A DNA stretch of 64,000 bases. Source: Methylobacterium sp. WSM2598. Its GTDB lineage: Bacteria; Pseudomonadota; Alphaproteobacteria; Rhizobiales; Beijerinckiaceae. The notes under the pieces were generated by a model, which was not told the origin of the DNA, searched no databases, and saw only the letters and a list, made by a program, of their open reading frames with translations. The position numbers and the translations under genes were made by a program. Position 1 is the first letter of the stretch. Each line of letters begins with the position of its first letter. Positions 43,170 through 52,668 of the stretch are shown here, piece after piece. Where the stretch lies: NCBI RefSeq assembly GCF_000379105.1, contig NZ_KB900609.1:7302939-7366938 (forward strand), read 5' to 3'.

Positions 43170-44368
43170 GCGCCGGACTGGCGGAGGCGCCCGCGGCAGC
43201 GGGGCGCGTGGCGCTGGGGCTGACGGTGAACGGCCGGCCCGTCCGGGTGGAGGCCGAGCCGCGCAGCCACCTCGGCGACGTGCTGCGCGAGGACCTGACC
43301 CTCACGGGCACGCATCTCGGCTGCGAGCACGGCGTCTGCGGCGCCTGCACGGTGCTGATCGACGGCGAGCCGGCGCGCGCCTGCCTCACCTTCGCGGGAG
43401 CCTGCGCGGGCGCCGAGGTCACCACCATCGAGGGCCTCGACGACGATCCGGTCGCGGCGGAATTGCGCGCAGCCTTCAACCGCGAGCACGCGCTCCAGTG
43501 CGGCTACTGCACGCCCGGCATGCTGGTCAGCGCGCGCGACCTCGTGCTGCGGCTGCCGGAGGCGGACGCGCAGCGCATCCGGGTCGGCCTCTCGGGCAAT
43601 CTCTGCCGCTGCACCGGCTACGCCGGCATCGTGCGGGCGGTGGCGAGCGTCATCGCCGACCGCCGCGCCCGCGGCATCGGACCGAGCGGGCCCGCGCCGC
43701 GCCCGCTCGGTCCGGTCGGCGCGCGGGCCGGCGAGGGCCTCGCAGCGGCCCCGCGCCCCCCGGCGACCGCGGCCGCGGCCGCCCCGGGCGCCGCGCCGAC
43801 GCTCGCCGGGACCTTCCGTCCGGCGCATCGCTTCACGCAGACGATCGACCTCGCCCATCCGCCGGAGGCGGTCTTCGCGCTCCTCGGCGACATCGCGGCG
43901 GTCGCCGCCTGCCTGCCCGGCGCCGTGCTCACCGGCCGGCCGGCCCCCGACGCGGTGGAGGGCGGCCTCCAGGTGCGGATCGGGCCGATCGCCGCCACGT
44001 TCCGGGGCCGCGCCCTCATCGAGCGGGACGTGGCCGCCCGCACCGGCCGCGTGCGCGGCGCGGGCAGCGACGCGGGCGGGCGCTCCGCCACCGAGGGCGA
44101 GATCCGCTACCGGGTCGAGCCCGGCGCGGAGCCCGGCACCGCGCGGGTCGCCCTCGAGGTCGGCTACAGCCTGACCGGGCCGCTGGCGCAGTTCGGCCGG
44201 CCCGGCCTCGTGCGCGACCTCGCCGGCCGCATCGCGGCCGCGTTCGCCCGCAACCTCGACGCGCAGCTCTCCGGGGCCGCGCCCCCCGCCCCCGCCGCCC
44301 TCAACCCCGTCCGCCTGCTCCTCGGCCTGATCCGCGCGCGCCTCGCGGCGTGGCTCGCCCGCGCCTGA
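43166..44368 (+). CDS. Molybdenum hydroxylase 2x[2Fe-2S] subunit fused to CoxG-like domain
   Basis: 400 residues, a fusion. Residues 15-165 are the Fe-S small subunit: plant-type cluster C53, C58, C61, C73 (GCEHGVCGACTVL) and second cluster C112, C115, C147, C149 (LQCGYCTPGM, NLCRCTGY). A Pro/Ala-rich linker (about 165-215) joins a SRPBCC/CoxG-like domain (about 216-365: FTQTIDLAHPPEAVFALLGD, AACLPGAVLTG, GYSLTGPLAQFGRPGLVRDL). The tail (LRLLLGLIRARLAAWLA-like) may be a membrane-associating helix, as in CoxG. The two parts are usually separate genes; the fusion suggests the enzyme is tethered to the membrane. Confidence 0.9.
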   Translation: MSAGLAEAPAAAGRVALGLTVNGRPVRVEAEPRSHLGDVLREDLTLTGTHLGCEHGVCGACTVLIDGEPARACLTFAGACAGAEVTTIEGLDDDPVAAELRAAFNREHALQCGYCTPGMLVSARDLVLRLPEADAQRIRVGLSGNLCRCTGYAGIVRAVASVIADRRARGIGPSGPAPRPLGPVGARAGEGLAAAPRPPATAAAAAPGAAPTLAGTFRPAHRFTQTIDLAHPPEAVFALLGDIAAVAACLPGAVLTGRPAPDAVEGGLQVRIGPIAATFRGRALIERDVAARTGRVRGAGSDAGGRSATEGEIRYRVEPGAEPGTARVALEVGYSLTGPLAQFGRPGLVRDLAGRIAAAFARNLDAQLSGAAPPAPAALNPVRLLLGLIRARLAAWLARA

Positions 44369-44397
44369 CCCCGTTCCCGCCCCCACCGGAGACCTCC

Positions 44398-45546
44398 ATG
44401 TCGAGCAGGTTCACCCTCACCACGGCGATGCTGATGGCCCTCGCGGCGACCGGCGCCCTCGCGGACTCGATCCGCATCGGCGTCAACGAGCCGCTCACGG
44501 GGGCCTTCGCGGCCTCGGGCACCTACGTGGTGAACGGCGCCAAGATCGCCGCCGACGAGATCAACGCCAAGGGCGGCGTGCTCGGCAAGACGCTCGAACT
44601 CGTGATCGAGGACAACAAGAGCAACCCGACCGAGGCCGCCGCCGTGGCCGAGAAGCTCATCACCAGCGACAAGACGCCGGTGATGATGGGGGCCTGGGGG
44701 TCGAGCCTGACGCTCGCGGTGATGCCGAAGCTCATCGACTACGAGGTCCCGATGCTGGTCGAGACCTCCTCCTCGGGGAAGATCACCACCTCCGGCAACC
44801 CGTTCGTTTTCCGCATCTCGCCGCCCTCGGCGCTGGAGGCCGAGAACTTCGCGCCCATGGTGTCGCGCCTCGGCATCAAGAAGGTCGACTTCCTGGTCAT
44901 CAACAACGATTTCGGCCGCGGCGCGGCGACCGATTTCGGCAAGATGCTGAAGGAGAAGGGCGTCCAGATCGGCCTCGTCGAGACCATGGACCAGGCCGCG
45001 CAGGACATGAGCGCCCAGCTCGCCAAGCTGAAGGCCTCCGACAGCGACACGATCATGATCACGAGCGCCGTCGACCAGCTCGTGCTGCTGTTCAAGCAGA
45101 TGGCGGCGCTCGGCCTCAAGAAGCGCGTCATCACCACGGGCGGCTCGCAGAACCCCGACCAGATCATCGCTCAGGCCGGGGCCGCCGCCGACGGCACCAT
45201 GCACCTGACGACGTTCCTGCCCTGGCTGCCGGAGAAGACCCCGAATCCCAAGGCGACCGCGTACTTCATCGGCGAGTGGAAGAAGCGCGGCTTCGCGTTC
45301 GCGGGCGTCACCGAGAGCTTCCGCGGGTACGACGGCATCCGCGCCATCGCGCAGGCCATCGAGAAGGCCGGCTCGGCCGAGCCGGCCGCGATCACCAAGG
45401 CGTTCTGGTCGGTCGACCTCACCGGCCTGAACGGCCCGATCCGCTTCGCGAAATCGGGTCCTGCCGGCAAGGAGAGCGGCCAGAGCAAGCCCGACGTCTA
45501 CATCATCGAGATCAAGGACGGCCGCGTCGTCCAGCCGACCCTCTGA
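44398..45546 (+). CDS. ABC transporter substrate-binding protein, branched-chain amino acid type
   Basis: 382 residues, periplasmic. Signal peptide MSSRFTLTTAMLMALAATGA ending ALA; then the type-I periplasmic fold of the LivK/AmiC family: IRIGVNEPLTGAFAASGTYV, NAKGGVLGKTLELVIEDNKS, PVMMGAWGSSLTLAVMPKLI, TFLPWLPEKTPNPKA. It delivers the ligand of the catabolic island to the permeases. Followed by an intercistronic hairpin, as expected for a highly expressed binding protein at the head of an ABC operon. Confidence 0.93.
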   Translation: MSSRFTLTTAMLMALAATGALADSIRIGVNEPLTGAFAASGTYVVNGAKIAADEINAKGGVLGKTLELVIEDNKSNPTEAAAVAEKLITSDKTPVMMGAWGSSLTLAVMPKLIDYEVPMLVETSSSGKITTSGNPFVFRISPPSALEAENFAPMVSRLGIKKVDFLVINNDFGRGAATDFGKMLKEKGVQIGLVETMDQAAQDMSAQLAKLKASDSDTIMITSAVDQLVLLFKQMAALGLKKRVITTGGSQNPDQIIAQAGAAADGTMHLTTFLPWLPEKTPNPKATAYFIGEWKKRGFAFAGVTESFRGYDGIRAIAQAIEKAGSAEPAAITKAFWSVDLTGLNGPIRFAKSGPAGKESGQSKPDVYIIEIKDGRVVQPTL

Positions 45547-45552
45547 CGCGGT

Positions 45553-45576
45553 CCGGCCGGCCCCCGGGCCGGCCGG
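45553..45576 (+). terminator. Intercistronic hairpin between binding-protein and permease genes
   Basis: Perfect 10-bp stem CCGGCCGGCC / GGCCGGCCGG with a four-base loop, 7 bases after the stop of the binding-protein gene and 37 before the permease start. Such hairpins protect the upstream message or partly terminate transcription, which would keep the binding protein in excess. Confidence 0.6.
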
Positions 45577-45612
45577 GCACGCCGCCCGCCGAGGGAGCCC
45601 CACGGGACCCGC

Positions 45613-46485
45613 ATGGACCAGCTGCTCCAGCACCTCGTCAACACCCTGATCCTGGGCGGGACCTACGCGCTGCTCGGCGTCGGGCTCACGCTGATCTTCG
45701 GGATCATGAACGTCGTGAACTTCACGCACGGCGCGCTCTACACCGTCGGCGCGTACCTGATGTACCTCGCGGTCGCGGCGCTCGGGCTCAACTTCTTCCT
45801 GGCGCTGCCGGCGGCCATCCTCGGCGGCCTCGCGCTCGGCGCCGTGATCGAGCTCCTGCTGCTCCGGCCGCTGCGGGGCCAGGACATCGACACGACCATG
45901 CTGGTGATGATCGGGGCCGGCATCGTGCTGCAATCGGGCACCCTCTGGACCTTCGGCGGCGTCGCCAAGGCGGTGCCCTCGCCCTTCCCCGAGGCGCCGC
46001 TGCGGCTCGGGCCGGTCTCGGTCTCGTGGCTGAGCCTGTTCGTGCTCGGCGGCGCGCTGCTCCTGATCGGGCTCACCTACGCGCTGATCAACCGCACGAG
46101 GCTCGGCCTCGCCATGCGCGCCGCCTTCCAGGATTCCGACACGGCGGCGCTGATGGGCGTCGACGTGCGGGGGATCTACACCGCGACCTTCGCGCTCGGC
46201 TCCTCGCTCGCCGCCGCCGCCGGGGCGCTGCTCGGCCCGGTCTACGTGGTGTTCCCGCAGATGGGGCAGCTCGCCGAGCTGAAGGCCTTCGCGATCGTGA
46301 TCCTGGGCGGGCTCGGCAACGTCACGGGGGCGGCGATCGGCGGCGTCATCCTGGCGCTCGCGGAGGAGCTCGGGGCCGGCTACGTCTCGTCGGGCTACCG
46401 CGACGCGATGGGCTTCCTGATCATCATCGCGGTCCTGCTCTGGCGGCCGACCGGGCTGTTCGCGAAAGCGGAGCGCATCGGATGA
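45613..46485 (+). CDS. Branched-chain amino acid-type ABC permease (LivH-like)
   Basis: 290 residues, about eight membrane helices. Conserved LivH features: NTLILGGTYALLGVGLTLIF, GIMNVVNFTHGALYTVGAYL, MRAAFQDSDTAALMGVDVRG and VILGGLGNVTGAAIGGVILA. Four-base ATGA overlap with the next permease gene. Forms the membrane channel with the LivM-like subunit. Confidence 0.94.
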   Translation: MDQLLQHLVNTLILGGTYALLGVGLTLIFGIMNVVNFTHGALYTVGAYLMYLAVAALGLNFFLALPAAILGGLALGAVIELLLLRPLRGQDIDTTMLVMIGAGIVLQSGTLWTFGGVAKAVPSPFPEAPLRLGPVSVSWLSLFVLGGALLLIGLTYALINRTRLGLAMRAAFQDSDTAALMGVDVRGIYTATFALGSSLAAAAGALLGPVYVVFPQMGQLAELKAFAIVILGGLGNVTGAAIGGVILALAEELGAGYVSSGYRDAMGFLIIIAVLLWRPTGLFAKAERIG

Positions 46486-47528
46486 CCCGCCTCCTCCCCT
46501 TGGCTCTCCTGGCGGCGCTTGCCGCGCTGCCGCTCGCGCTCGGCGCCGACCCCTACCTCCTCAACGCGCTGATCACGACGGGCATCCTGACCATCGGGGC
46601 GATGAGCCTGAACCTGCTCCTCGGCTACACCGGGCAGCTGAGCCTCGGCCACATCGCCTTCTTCGGCATCGGCGCCTACGTGAGCGCGCTGACCAGCCTC
46701 GGCTTCGACGTCGAGGTCGGCTTCGGCTACCGGGTGGTGCACGAGCCCTGGCCAGCCGCCGCCGGCTTCCTCGTGGCGGTCGCGGCGGCGGGGGCCTGCG
46801 GCTACCTGATCGGGCGGCTCTCGTTCCGGGTGCGCGGCGCCTACTTCGTGATCGTGACCATCTCCTTCGCCGAGGTGGTGAGGCTCGTGGCGCTCAACTG
46901 GGTGGAGCTGACGCAGGGGCCGCTGGCGCTCACCGGCATCCCGGCCTTCACCCTCGGGGTGCCGGGCCTCGGCGCCTGGACGCTGCGGACCAAGCTCCAG
47001 AACTACTACCTCGTCCTCGGCGTCGGCGCGCTCTGCTACGCGATCATCGCCCGGATGGTGCGCGCGCGCTTCGGCCGCGCCATGCGCGGGCTCAAGGAGA
47101 ACGAGCCGCTCGCGCTCTCGGTCGGCATCAATGCCACCCGCACCTTGACCGTTGCGGCCGTCGTCTCGGCCGCCATGGCGGGGGCCGCGGGCAGCCTCTA
47201 CGCCCATTACCTGCGGATCATCGACCCCGACGTGTTCTTGTTCGCCACCACGGTGACGATGGTCATCATGGTGGTGGGCGGCGGCAAGGGCACGCTGATG
47301 GGCCCGGTGGCCGGAGGCCTGATCTTCGGCCTGCTGCCGGTGGCCCTGCGCCCCGTCATGGCCCCGGAGGCGCAGTGGATCGTCTACGGGATCGTGCTGA
47401 TCCTGATCCTGTTCCTGATGCCCCGCGGCATCGTCCCGGGGGCCGCCGGGCTCCTGGCGCGCGGCCGCGGAACGGCCGCGGACGCGTCCGCGCCGATCCT
47501 GAAGTCCAACCCGGCGGTGCAGCGATGA
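46482..47528 (+). CDS. Branched-chain amino acid-type ABC permease (LivM-like)
   Basis: 348 residues, second membrane subunit. Begins with a hydrophobic leader (LLPLALLAALAALPLALGA), then typical LivM stretches SLNLLLGYTGQLSLGHIAFF, RVRGAYFVIVTISFAEVVRL, RGLKENEPLALSVGINATRT, MVVGGGKGTLMGPVAGGLIF. Complete. Overlaps the neighbouring ATPase gene by four bases. Confidence 0.94.
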   Translation: MTRLLPLALLAALAALPLALGADPYLLNALITTGILTIGAMSLNLLLGYTGQLSLGHIAFFGIGAYVSALTSLGFDVEVGFGYRVVHEPWPAAAGFLVAVAAAGACGYLIGRLSFRVRGAYFVIVTISFAEVVRLVALNWVELTQGPLALTGIPAFTLGVPGLGAWTLRTKLQNYYLVLGVGALCYAIIARMVRARFGRAMRGLKENEPLALSVGINATRTLTVAAVVSAAMAGAAGSLYAHYLRIIDPDVFLFATTVTMVIMVVGGGKGTLMGPVAGGLIFGLLPVALRPVMAPEAQWIVYGIVLILILFLMPRGIVPGAAGLLARGRGTAADASAPILKSNPAVQR

Positions 47529-48332
47529 GCGCGGCGATCCTCTCGGTCGAGCACGTCGGCGTGCGCTTCGGCGGCCTCGTCGCCATCGCCGACCTGCACT
47601 TCGAGGTGGCGCAGGGCGAGATCGTCAGCCTGATCGGCCCCAACGGCGCCGGCAAGACCACCGCCTTCAACGTGATGACGGGCTTCCTCAAGCCCAGCCA
47701 GGGCGAGGTGCGCTTCCGCGGCACGCGCCTGACGGGCCTCCAGCCGCACGAGATCACCCGGCTCGGCCTCGCCCGCACCTTCCAGCGCACCAGCGTGTTC
47801 CCGGACGACACGGTGCTCGAGAACGTGATGATCGGCCTGCACGGGCACGGCGGCGCGCGCCGGGCGCCCCTCCTCGACGCGCTGCCGGGCCGGAGCCGCG
47901 CGAGAGAGCGGGCGCTGCGCGAGCGCGCCGAGGCGCTCCTCGACTGGGTCGGCCTCGCGGCGCGCGCGCGGGAGAAGGCCGGGGCGCTGGCCTACGGCGA
48001 GCAGCGCCTCGTCGGCGTGGCGCTCGCGCTCGCGACCGAGCCCGCGATGCTCCTCCTCGACGAGCCGGTCTCCGGCATGAACGCTTCGGAGACCCGGGTC
48101 TTCGTGCGGCTGATCCGCCAGATCCGCGCGCGCGGCGTCACCATCCTGCTGGTCGAGCACGACATGCCGATGGTGATGGAGGTCTCCGACCGCATCGTCG
48201 TCCTGAACTACGGCCGCCTGATCGCCGAGGGACCGCCCGAGGCGATCCGCGCCGACCCGGCCGTGATCGAGGCCTATCTGGGCCAGGGCAGTGCCGCGCG
48301 CCGGGCCGCCGCGGAGGCGCGGGAGGCCGCCC

Positions 48333-48340
<8 letters not shown>
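47525..48340 (+). CDS. ABC transporter ATP-binding protein (LivG-like)
   Basis: 271 residues. Walker A GPNGAGKTTAFN, signature region in LAYGEQRLVGVALAL (family LSYGxQR pattern), Walker B MLLLDEPVSGMN and the H-loop VEHDMPMVME. The family's GLARTFQ motif before the Q-loop is present (LGLARTFQRTSVF). Energises the importer together with the LivF-like subunit; its stop overlaps the start of that gene. Confidence 0.94.
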
Positions 48341-49037
<697 letters not shown>

Positions 49038-49043
49038 GACGAA

Positions 49044-49156
49044 ATCCGATGGATTGCTTCGCCATCTCCCCTTTCGGCCATGCGGATGTCGGCTTCGCTC
49101 AAGCGCCGCGCCGGCTGGTCGTCCGCCGTCCGGACGTGATCGTCCGGACGGCGGAC
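49044..49156 (+). repeat. Interspersed repeat A, copy 4, with terminal hairpin of different sequence
   Basis: Shares the core with copies 2 and 3 (GCTTCGCCATCTCCC, TTTCGGCCATGCGGATGTCG, GGCTTCGCTCAAGCGCCGCG). Its terminal hairpin has an unrelated stem: GTCCGCCGTCCGGAC (49121-49135) with its exact complement (49142-49156), loop GTGATC. It ends 10 bases before the Rieske gene start. Confidence 0.85.
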
Positions 49157-49166
49157 GAGACGCGCG

Positions 49167-49526
49167 ATGCCCTCGAGACCCGGTGAGGCTGGAGCGGGGG
49201 CGCAGCGTTGGGTGCGCGCGTGCCGCCTCGACGAGGCGGAGGCGGGGCGCATCGTCCCGGTCCTCGTGGGCGGACGTCACCTCGTCCTCGTGCGCGACGG
49301 CGCGACGATCGTCGCGGCCGAGCGCGCCTGCCCGCACGAGGGCGCGGACCTCGCGCGCGGCCGGTGCGCGAACGGGCGGCTGCTCTGCCCGCACCACCGG
49401 GCGTCGTTCGACCTGCGCGACGGGCAAGTCTCCGCCGGATGGCCGACGCGGCCGCTCCGCCTCTACCCGGTCGAGATCCGGCATGCCGAAGTCTTCGTCG
49501 ACGCTTCGGACCTCGTCCAGGGCTGA
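49167..49526 (+). CDS. Small Rieske [2Fe-2S] ferredoxin-like protein
   Basis: 119 residues, one Rieske domain. Ligands C55-P-H57 and C74-P-H-H77 (motifs ACPHEGADLARGRC and LLCPHHRASFDL). Length and lack of a membrane anchor fit a soluble Rieske ferredoxin or the small component of a dioxygenase system. It follows the importer genes of the catabolic island after a repeat, and could supply electrons to an oxygenase encoded elsewhere. Start at ATG 49167 chosen for domain fit. Confidence 0.87.
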   Translation: MPSRPGEAGAGAQRWVRACRLDEAEAGRIVPVLVGGRHLVLVRDGATIVAAERACPHEGADLARGRCANGRLLCPHHRASFDLRDGQVSAGWPTRPLRLYPVEIRHAEVFVDASDLVQG

Positions 49527-49552
49527 GCAGAACGGCATCGGGCAGTTCTGCT
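49526..49552 (+). terminator. Hairpin at the Rieske gene end, within repeat B
   Basis: AGCAGAAC (49526-49533) pairs exactly with GTTCTGCT (49545-49552), loop of 11 bases, starting on the last base of the stop codon. It coincides with the end of repeat B copy 2. Confidence 0.5.
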
Positions 49553-49608
49553 TGGTCTCCTGGTGCCGCATCATTTTTGGCCGCCGAACCGGTGACCATT
49601 TCGGCGAA
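49526..49608 (-). repeat. Interspersed repeat B, copy 2
   Basis: Minus-strand counterpart of the copy at 7759-7845: GGTTCGGCGGC, then TGATGCGGCACCAGGAGACC and AAGCAGAACTGCCC. The spacer between the two conserved parts is shorter here (about 10 versus 30 bases). Confidence 0.6.
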
Positions 49609-49640
49609 TGATGCCGAGCCTGCCGGAGGACCGGCCCCGG

Positions 49641-51755
49641 CTACTCGGCGATCGTCCGGCTGGGCTCGGCCCGATACGCCTCGGCATGGACCTGCTCCGG
49701 GGCGGCCGTCCCTTTGGTGCCCGGCATGATCTCGAAGCGCGGGTCGAAATCCACCATCGTCGCGGCCAGCTGGGCCAGAACGCCCGCGTCGCCCTGAACC
49801 GTCGCGGTTCCGTCGGCGATCTGCGCCTCCAGGGTCTTGGCTCCGATCATCGTCCGCTCGAGATCCGAGCGGTTGATGGTCAGGGTCAGGTCCGGCTTCT
49901 CGGCCTGGAACCCCGCGATGTTGGTCAGCGTCGCGTTCTCCAGCTCGATGACGAACCGCTCGCCATTGTCCGGCGTGACCAGGTTGATGGTGAAGCGCAT
50001 CCCCTCCGCCTTGCGGCTGTCCATGCGGATGGCGAGGAAGTTCAGGAACAGCTCGGTCGTCATCGCCCGCACCACGTCGGGGCTGCTCGAACTCGCCGTC
50101 TCGCCCTCCGGAATGCCGGTCCGAAGCTCGTACGCCCCGGCCAGGAAGCTGTTGCGCAGGCCGGGATTCTCCTGCTGGTAGCCGATCTGCTCGAAAATGT
50201 CGGCCAAGAGCTCCTTGGCGGCCCGGTTGCGCGGCTCCGCCTGGACGAGCTTGTTCACGATCTCCTGGGCCAGCAGGTACTTCCCCTCGTCGTGCAGGCG
50301 GCGGCCGCGGGCGAGGATCGCCTCCGCGCCGCCCATCATCTCGACGTAGAGGGGCGCGCTCTCGGAGGGGGCGAGCGGGATCAGCGTCGCCGGGTTGCAG
50401 TCCCAGAAGCCGAGGTAGCGCTGGACGACGCCCCGGCTGTTGTGCTCCGGAGAGCCGTGATAGCCGCGGCAATGCCACTTCTGCTGCAGGTTCCGCGGCA
50501 CCTCGTAGACGGTGTGGATCTCGTTGATCGTCACGCCCTGGTTGGCGAGGTGAAGCACCTGGTTGTTCATGTGGGCGTAGAGGTCGCGCTGCGCCCGCAG
50601 CACCTCCTGGATCCGCGCGTTGCCCCAGCGCGGCCAATGGTGGGAGGCGAACATCACCTCGGCCTCCATGCCGAAGCGGTAGAGCGCCTCGTTGATGTAT
50701 TTCGACCAGTTGAGGGGATCGCGCACCGGGGCGCCCCTCAGCGTGTAGATGTTGTGCAGGGATGCGATGACGTTCTCCGCCATCCAGAGCGCCTTCATGT
50801 CCGGGAGGTAGGTGTTCATCTCGCGGGGCGCTTCGGTGTTCGGCGTGTTCTGGAAGATCATCCGGACGCCGTCGACCTCGAATTCCTCGATGGGATCGAC
50901 GACGTGCCGGGTCGGAGCGATCAGGCCGGTGGCGCCGGCCGAGACGCGCTGGCCCAGGCCCTGCCCGACATAGCCGTGCGGTCCCGCCGGCAGGAGCAGC
51001 CCGTACTGATAGAACAGCCGCCGGTTCATGGCGTTTCCGGCGTAGACGTTCTCGGCCACCGTGTGGGCCATGAAATCGGCGGGGGCGATCACGGGCACGC
51101 GGCCGGACCGGACCTCCTCCTCATCGAGGATGCCGCGCACCCCGCCCCAATGGTCGCCGTGGGTGTGGGAGTAGATCACCGCCGAGATCGGACGCCCCTC
51201 GCCCACATGCGCCTGGAACAGCCTCCAGGCGGCGCGCGCGGTCTCCTGGCTGATGAGCGGATCGAACACGATCCACCCGCTCCTCCCCCGCACCATGGTG
51301 AGATCGGAGAGATCGAAGCCGCGCACCTGGTAGATGCCGGGGACGACCTCGTAGAGCCCGTAATTGTTGTTGAGCCGCGAGATCCGGACCAGCGACGGGT
51401 GGATGCTGTCGAACTCGTCCTGCTCGTCGAGGAAGCGGAATTGCTGCATGTCCCAGGCGACGTGGCCGGCCTCGGCCGGGATGGTCATGGCGGTCATGGG
51501 GGCGATCAGCCCCTTGCGCTGCTCCGCGAAGTCGCTGTCGTCCGCGAACGGGAGGGTTGCTCGCGCCCGGCGCAACACGTCGCGCGTGAAGGTGGAGGGC
51601 GGCTTGCCCTGCGGGTGAAAATGCCCCTCGGGGGGAGAGACGCTCTCGGCTCCCTGGGCCCGGGCGACGCTCTCCCCGGGCACGAAGGCACCCGCGACGG
51701 AGAATGCGGCGCCTGCGCCGGGCAGGGCCTTGATGAACTCGCGTCTCGTTGACAT
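49641..51755 (-). CDS. Linear primary-alkylsulfatase (SdsA1-type metallo-beta-lactamase fold)
   Basis: 704 residues, exported. Tat signal STRREFIKALPGAGAAF at the N-terminus. Metallo-beta-lactamase domain with the dinuclear zinc motif HTHGDHWGG (residues 195-203) preceded by DPLISQETARAAWRLF; further ligands in AENVIASLHNIYTLRG and FASHHWPRWGN. An alkylsulfatase dimerisation domain (GYHGSPEHNSRGVVQRYLGF, AQEIVNKLVQAEPRN) and an SCP2-like C-terminal domain (INLVTPDNGERFVIELENAT) complete the SdsA1 architecture. It hydrolyses alkyl sulfates such as SDS for sulfur or carbon. The start at 51755 was chosen for the twin-Arg motif. Confidence 0.93.
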   Translation of the reverse strand: MSTRREFIKALPGAGAAFSVAGAFVPGESVARAQGAESVSPPEGHFHPQGKPPSTFTRDVLRRARATLPFADDSDFAEQRKGLIAPMTAMTIPAEAGHVAWDMQQFRFLDEQDEFDSIHPSLVRISRLNNNYGLYEVVPGIYQVRGFDLSDLTMVRGRSGWIVFDPLISQETARAAWRLFQAHVGEGRPISAVIYSHTHGDHWGGVRGILDEEEVRSGRVPVIAPADFMAHTVAENVYAGNAMNRRLFYQYGLLLPAGPHGYVGQGLGQRVSAGATGLIAPTRHVVDPIEEFEVDGVRMIFQNTPNTEAPREMNTYLPDMKALWMAENVIASLHNIYTLRGAPVRDPLNWSKYINEALYRFGMEAEVMFASHHWPRWGNARIQEVLRAQRDLYAHMNNQVLHLANQGVTINEIHTVYEVPRNLQQKWHCRGYHGSPEHNSRGVVQRYLGFWDCNPATLIPLAPSESAPLYVEMMGGAEAILARGRRLHDEGKYLLAQEIVNKLVQAEPRNRAAKELLADIFEQIGYQQENPGLRNSFLAGAYELRTGIPEGETASSSSPDVVRAMTTELFLNFLAIRMDSRKAEGMRFTINLVTPDNGERFVIELENATLTNIAGFQAEKPDLTLTINRSDLERTMIGAKTLEAQIADGTATVQGDAGVLAQLAATMVDFDPRFEIMPGTKGTAAPEQVHAEAYRAEPSRTIAE

Positions 51756-51868
51756 CGGCCAACTCCATCCCGGGCAGAGCGAATTCGGTTCATCGGCTTG
51801 CGGCTCGCCAGAGTGCCGGAAGGCCGGGGCTGACCGGCCGCGGCCGACGGCGCTCGCGGGACACGCGA

Positions 51869-52114
51869 TCAGCGCCACGCACAGACGCGGCGTCCCCGCC
51901 GCCACCAGCAGACCCTGCGACGGCGGCGGCGAGGGACGACGACGACGGCCTGGGCCTTCTCGACGAGGGCGTCGTCGTTCGCGTCGCCGACGGGCCCTGC
52001 CCTGAGAAGCACGGCCTCCGCGGCGCTCGGCACCAGAGCCAGGCCGGCGGCCGTGATGACGGCGCACGAAAACTGCCTGAGCACGGCGCGACGGTGCATC
52101 GAGTCCATGGCCAT
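51869..52114 (-). CDS. Small exported Arg/Trp-rich protein
   Basis: 81 residues. A twin-Arg-like leader (MHRRAVLRQFSCAVITAAGL) and a hydrophobic segment, then KAQAVVVVPRRRRRRVCWWR and RGRRVCAWR, an extremely basic, Cys/Trp-bearing tail. Similar short RRRxxCWWRRGRRVC tails occur in small Methylobacterium proteins, without a known function. GAGGGGAGA precedes the ATG at 52114 (or 52108). Follows the same strand as the alkylsulfatase gene but 113 bases upstream of it. Confidence 0.6.
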   Translation of the reverse strand: MAMDSMHRRAVLRQFSCAVITAAGLALVPSAAEAVLLRAGPVGDANDDALVEKAQAVVVVPRRRRRRVCWWRRGRRVCAWR

Positions 52115-52668
52115 TCTCCCCTCGTGTCGAACTCTGGCTTCCGATCTCCAGCCGAAGGCCGACGACGGCCTGATCGCCTTCTCTCCGCGGCGCCCCCGCT
52201 TCCGGCCGGCCCGGCGCTGCCTCGGGACCGGCCTGTCCGAGGCCGCCCGGTCGACCCGTCGGGGCGAGCCCGCGACGCGCGGCCTTCCCGCTCTGTCAGG
52301 GCATTGCCGGGGCGAATGGGATCTTCGCCCGCAGACGCCGCAGAGATGGTGCCGCCGATCCGGTGCGATTTCACTCGATTGCGGCGGACAATACGCGACG
52401 CAACTGATCGCATCAATCTATGACGAGCGATGAGATCTTGATTTGATCTGGATCAAGCTCGGCATCCCGCAATCCCCGGACCGCGCCCGGGGCGATCAGG
52501 GTCGCTCCGAGGACGAGCGATGCCTCGGGCGGCGGGCGCGTCGAGACGGGGTTCCGGCCGCCGAGGGCGCGGGCCCTGCCTCACGCTTTCCAGCCGGCGG
52601 CCCCCGGCGACCGGGCCGACCCCGCGAGGGCACGAAGCCGGGCCGGGGCGGCGAGTGCCCCCGGGTGA
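52115..52668. other. Intergenic region with orphan FNR-like box
   Basis: About 550 bases. Contains the perfect FNR-type palindrome at 52443-52456 in a small AT-rich patch, no supported gene, and the ragged 3' side of the CusA remnant at its right end. Confidence 0.5.
52443..52456. promoter_or_regulatory. FNR-type palindrome without an adjacent target gene
   Basis: TTGATCTGGATCAA is a perfect TTGAT-N4-ATCAA site. The nearest start codon on either side is more than 300 bases away (52114 on the minus strand), while on the plus side only the antisense CusA remnant follows. It is probably the promoter of a gene lost by deletion. Confidence 0.65.

Noticed and set aside
39886..44368. Aerobic CO dehydrogenase (coxMSL)
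   Set aside because: Subunit order is L-M-S here, the large subunit lacks the AYRCSFR active-site loop, and an amidohydrolase is translationally coupled, so a heterocycle hydroxylase is more likely.
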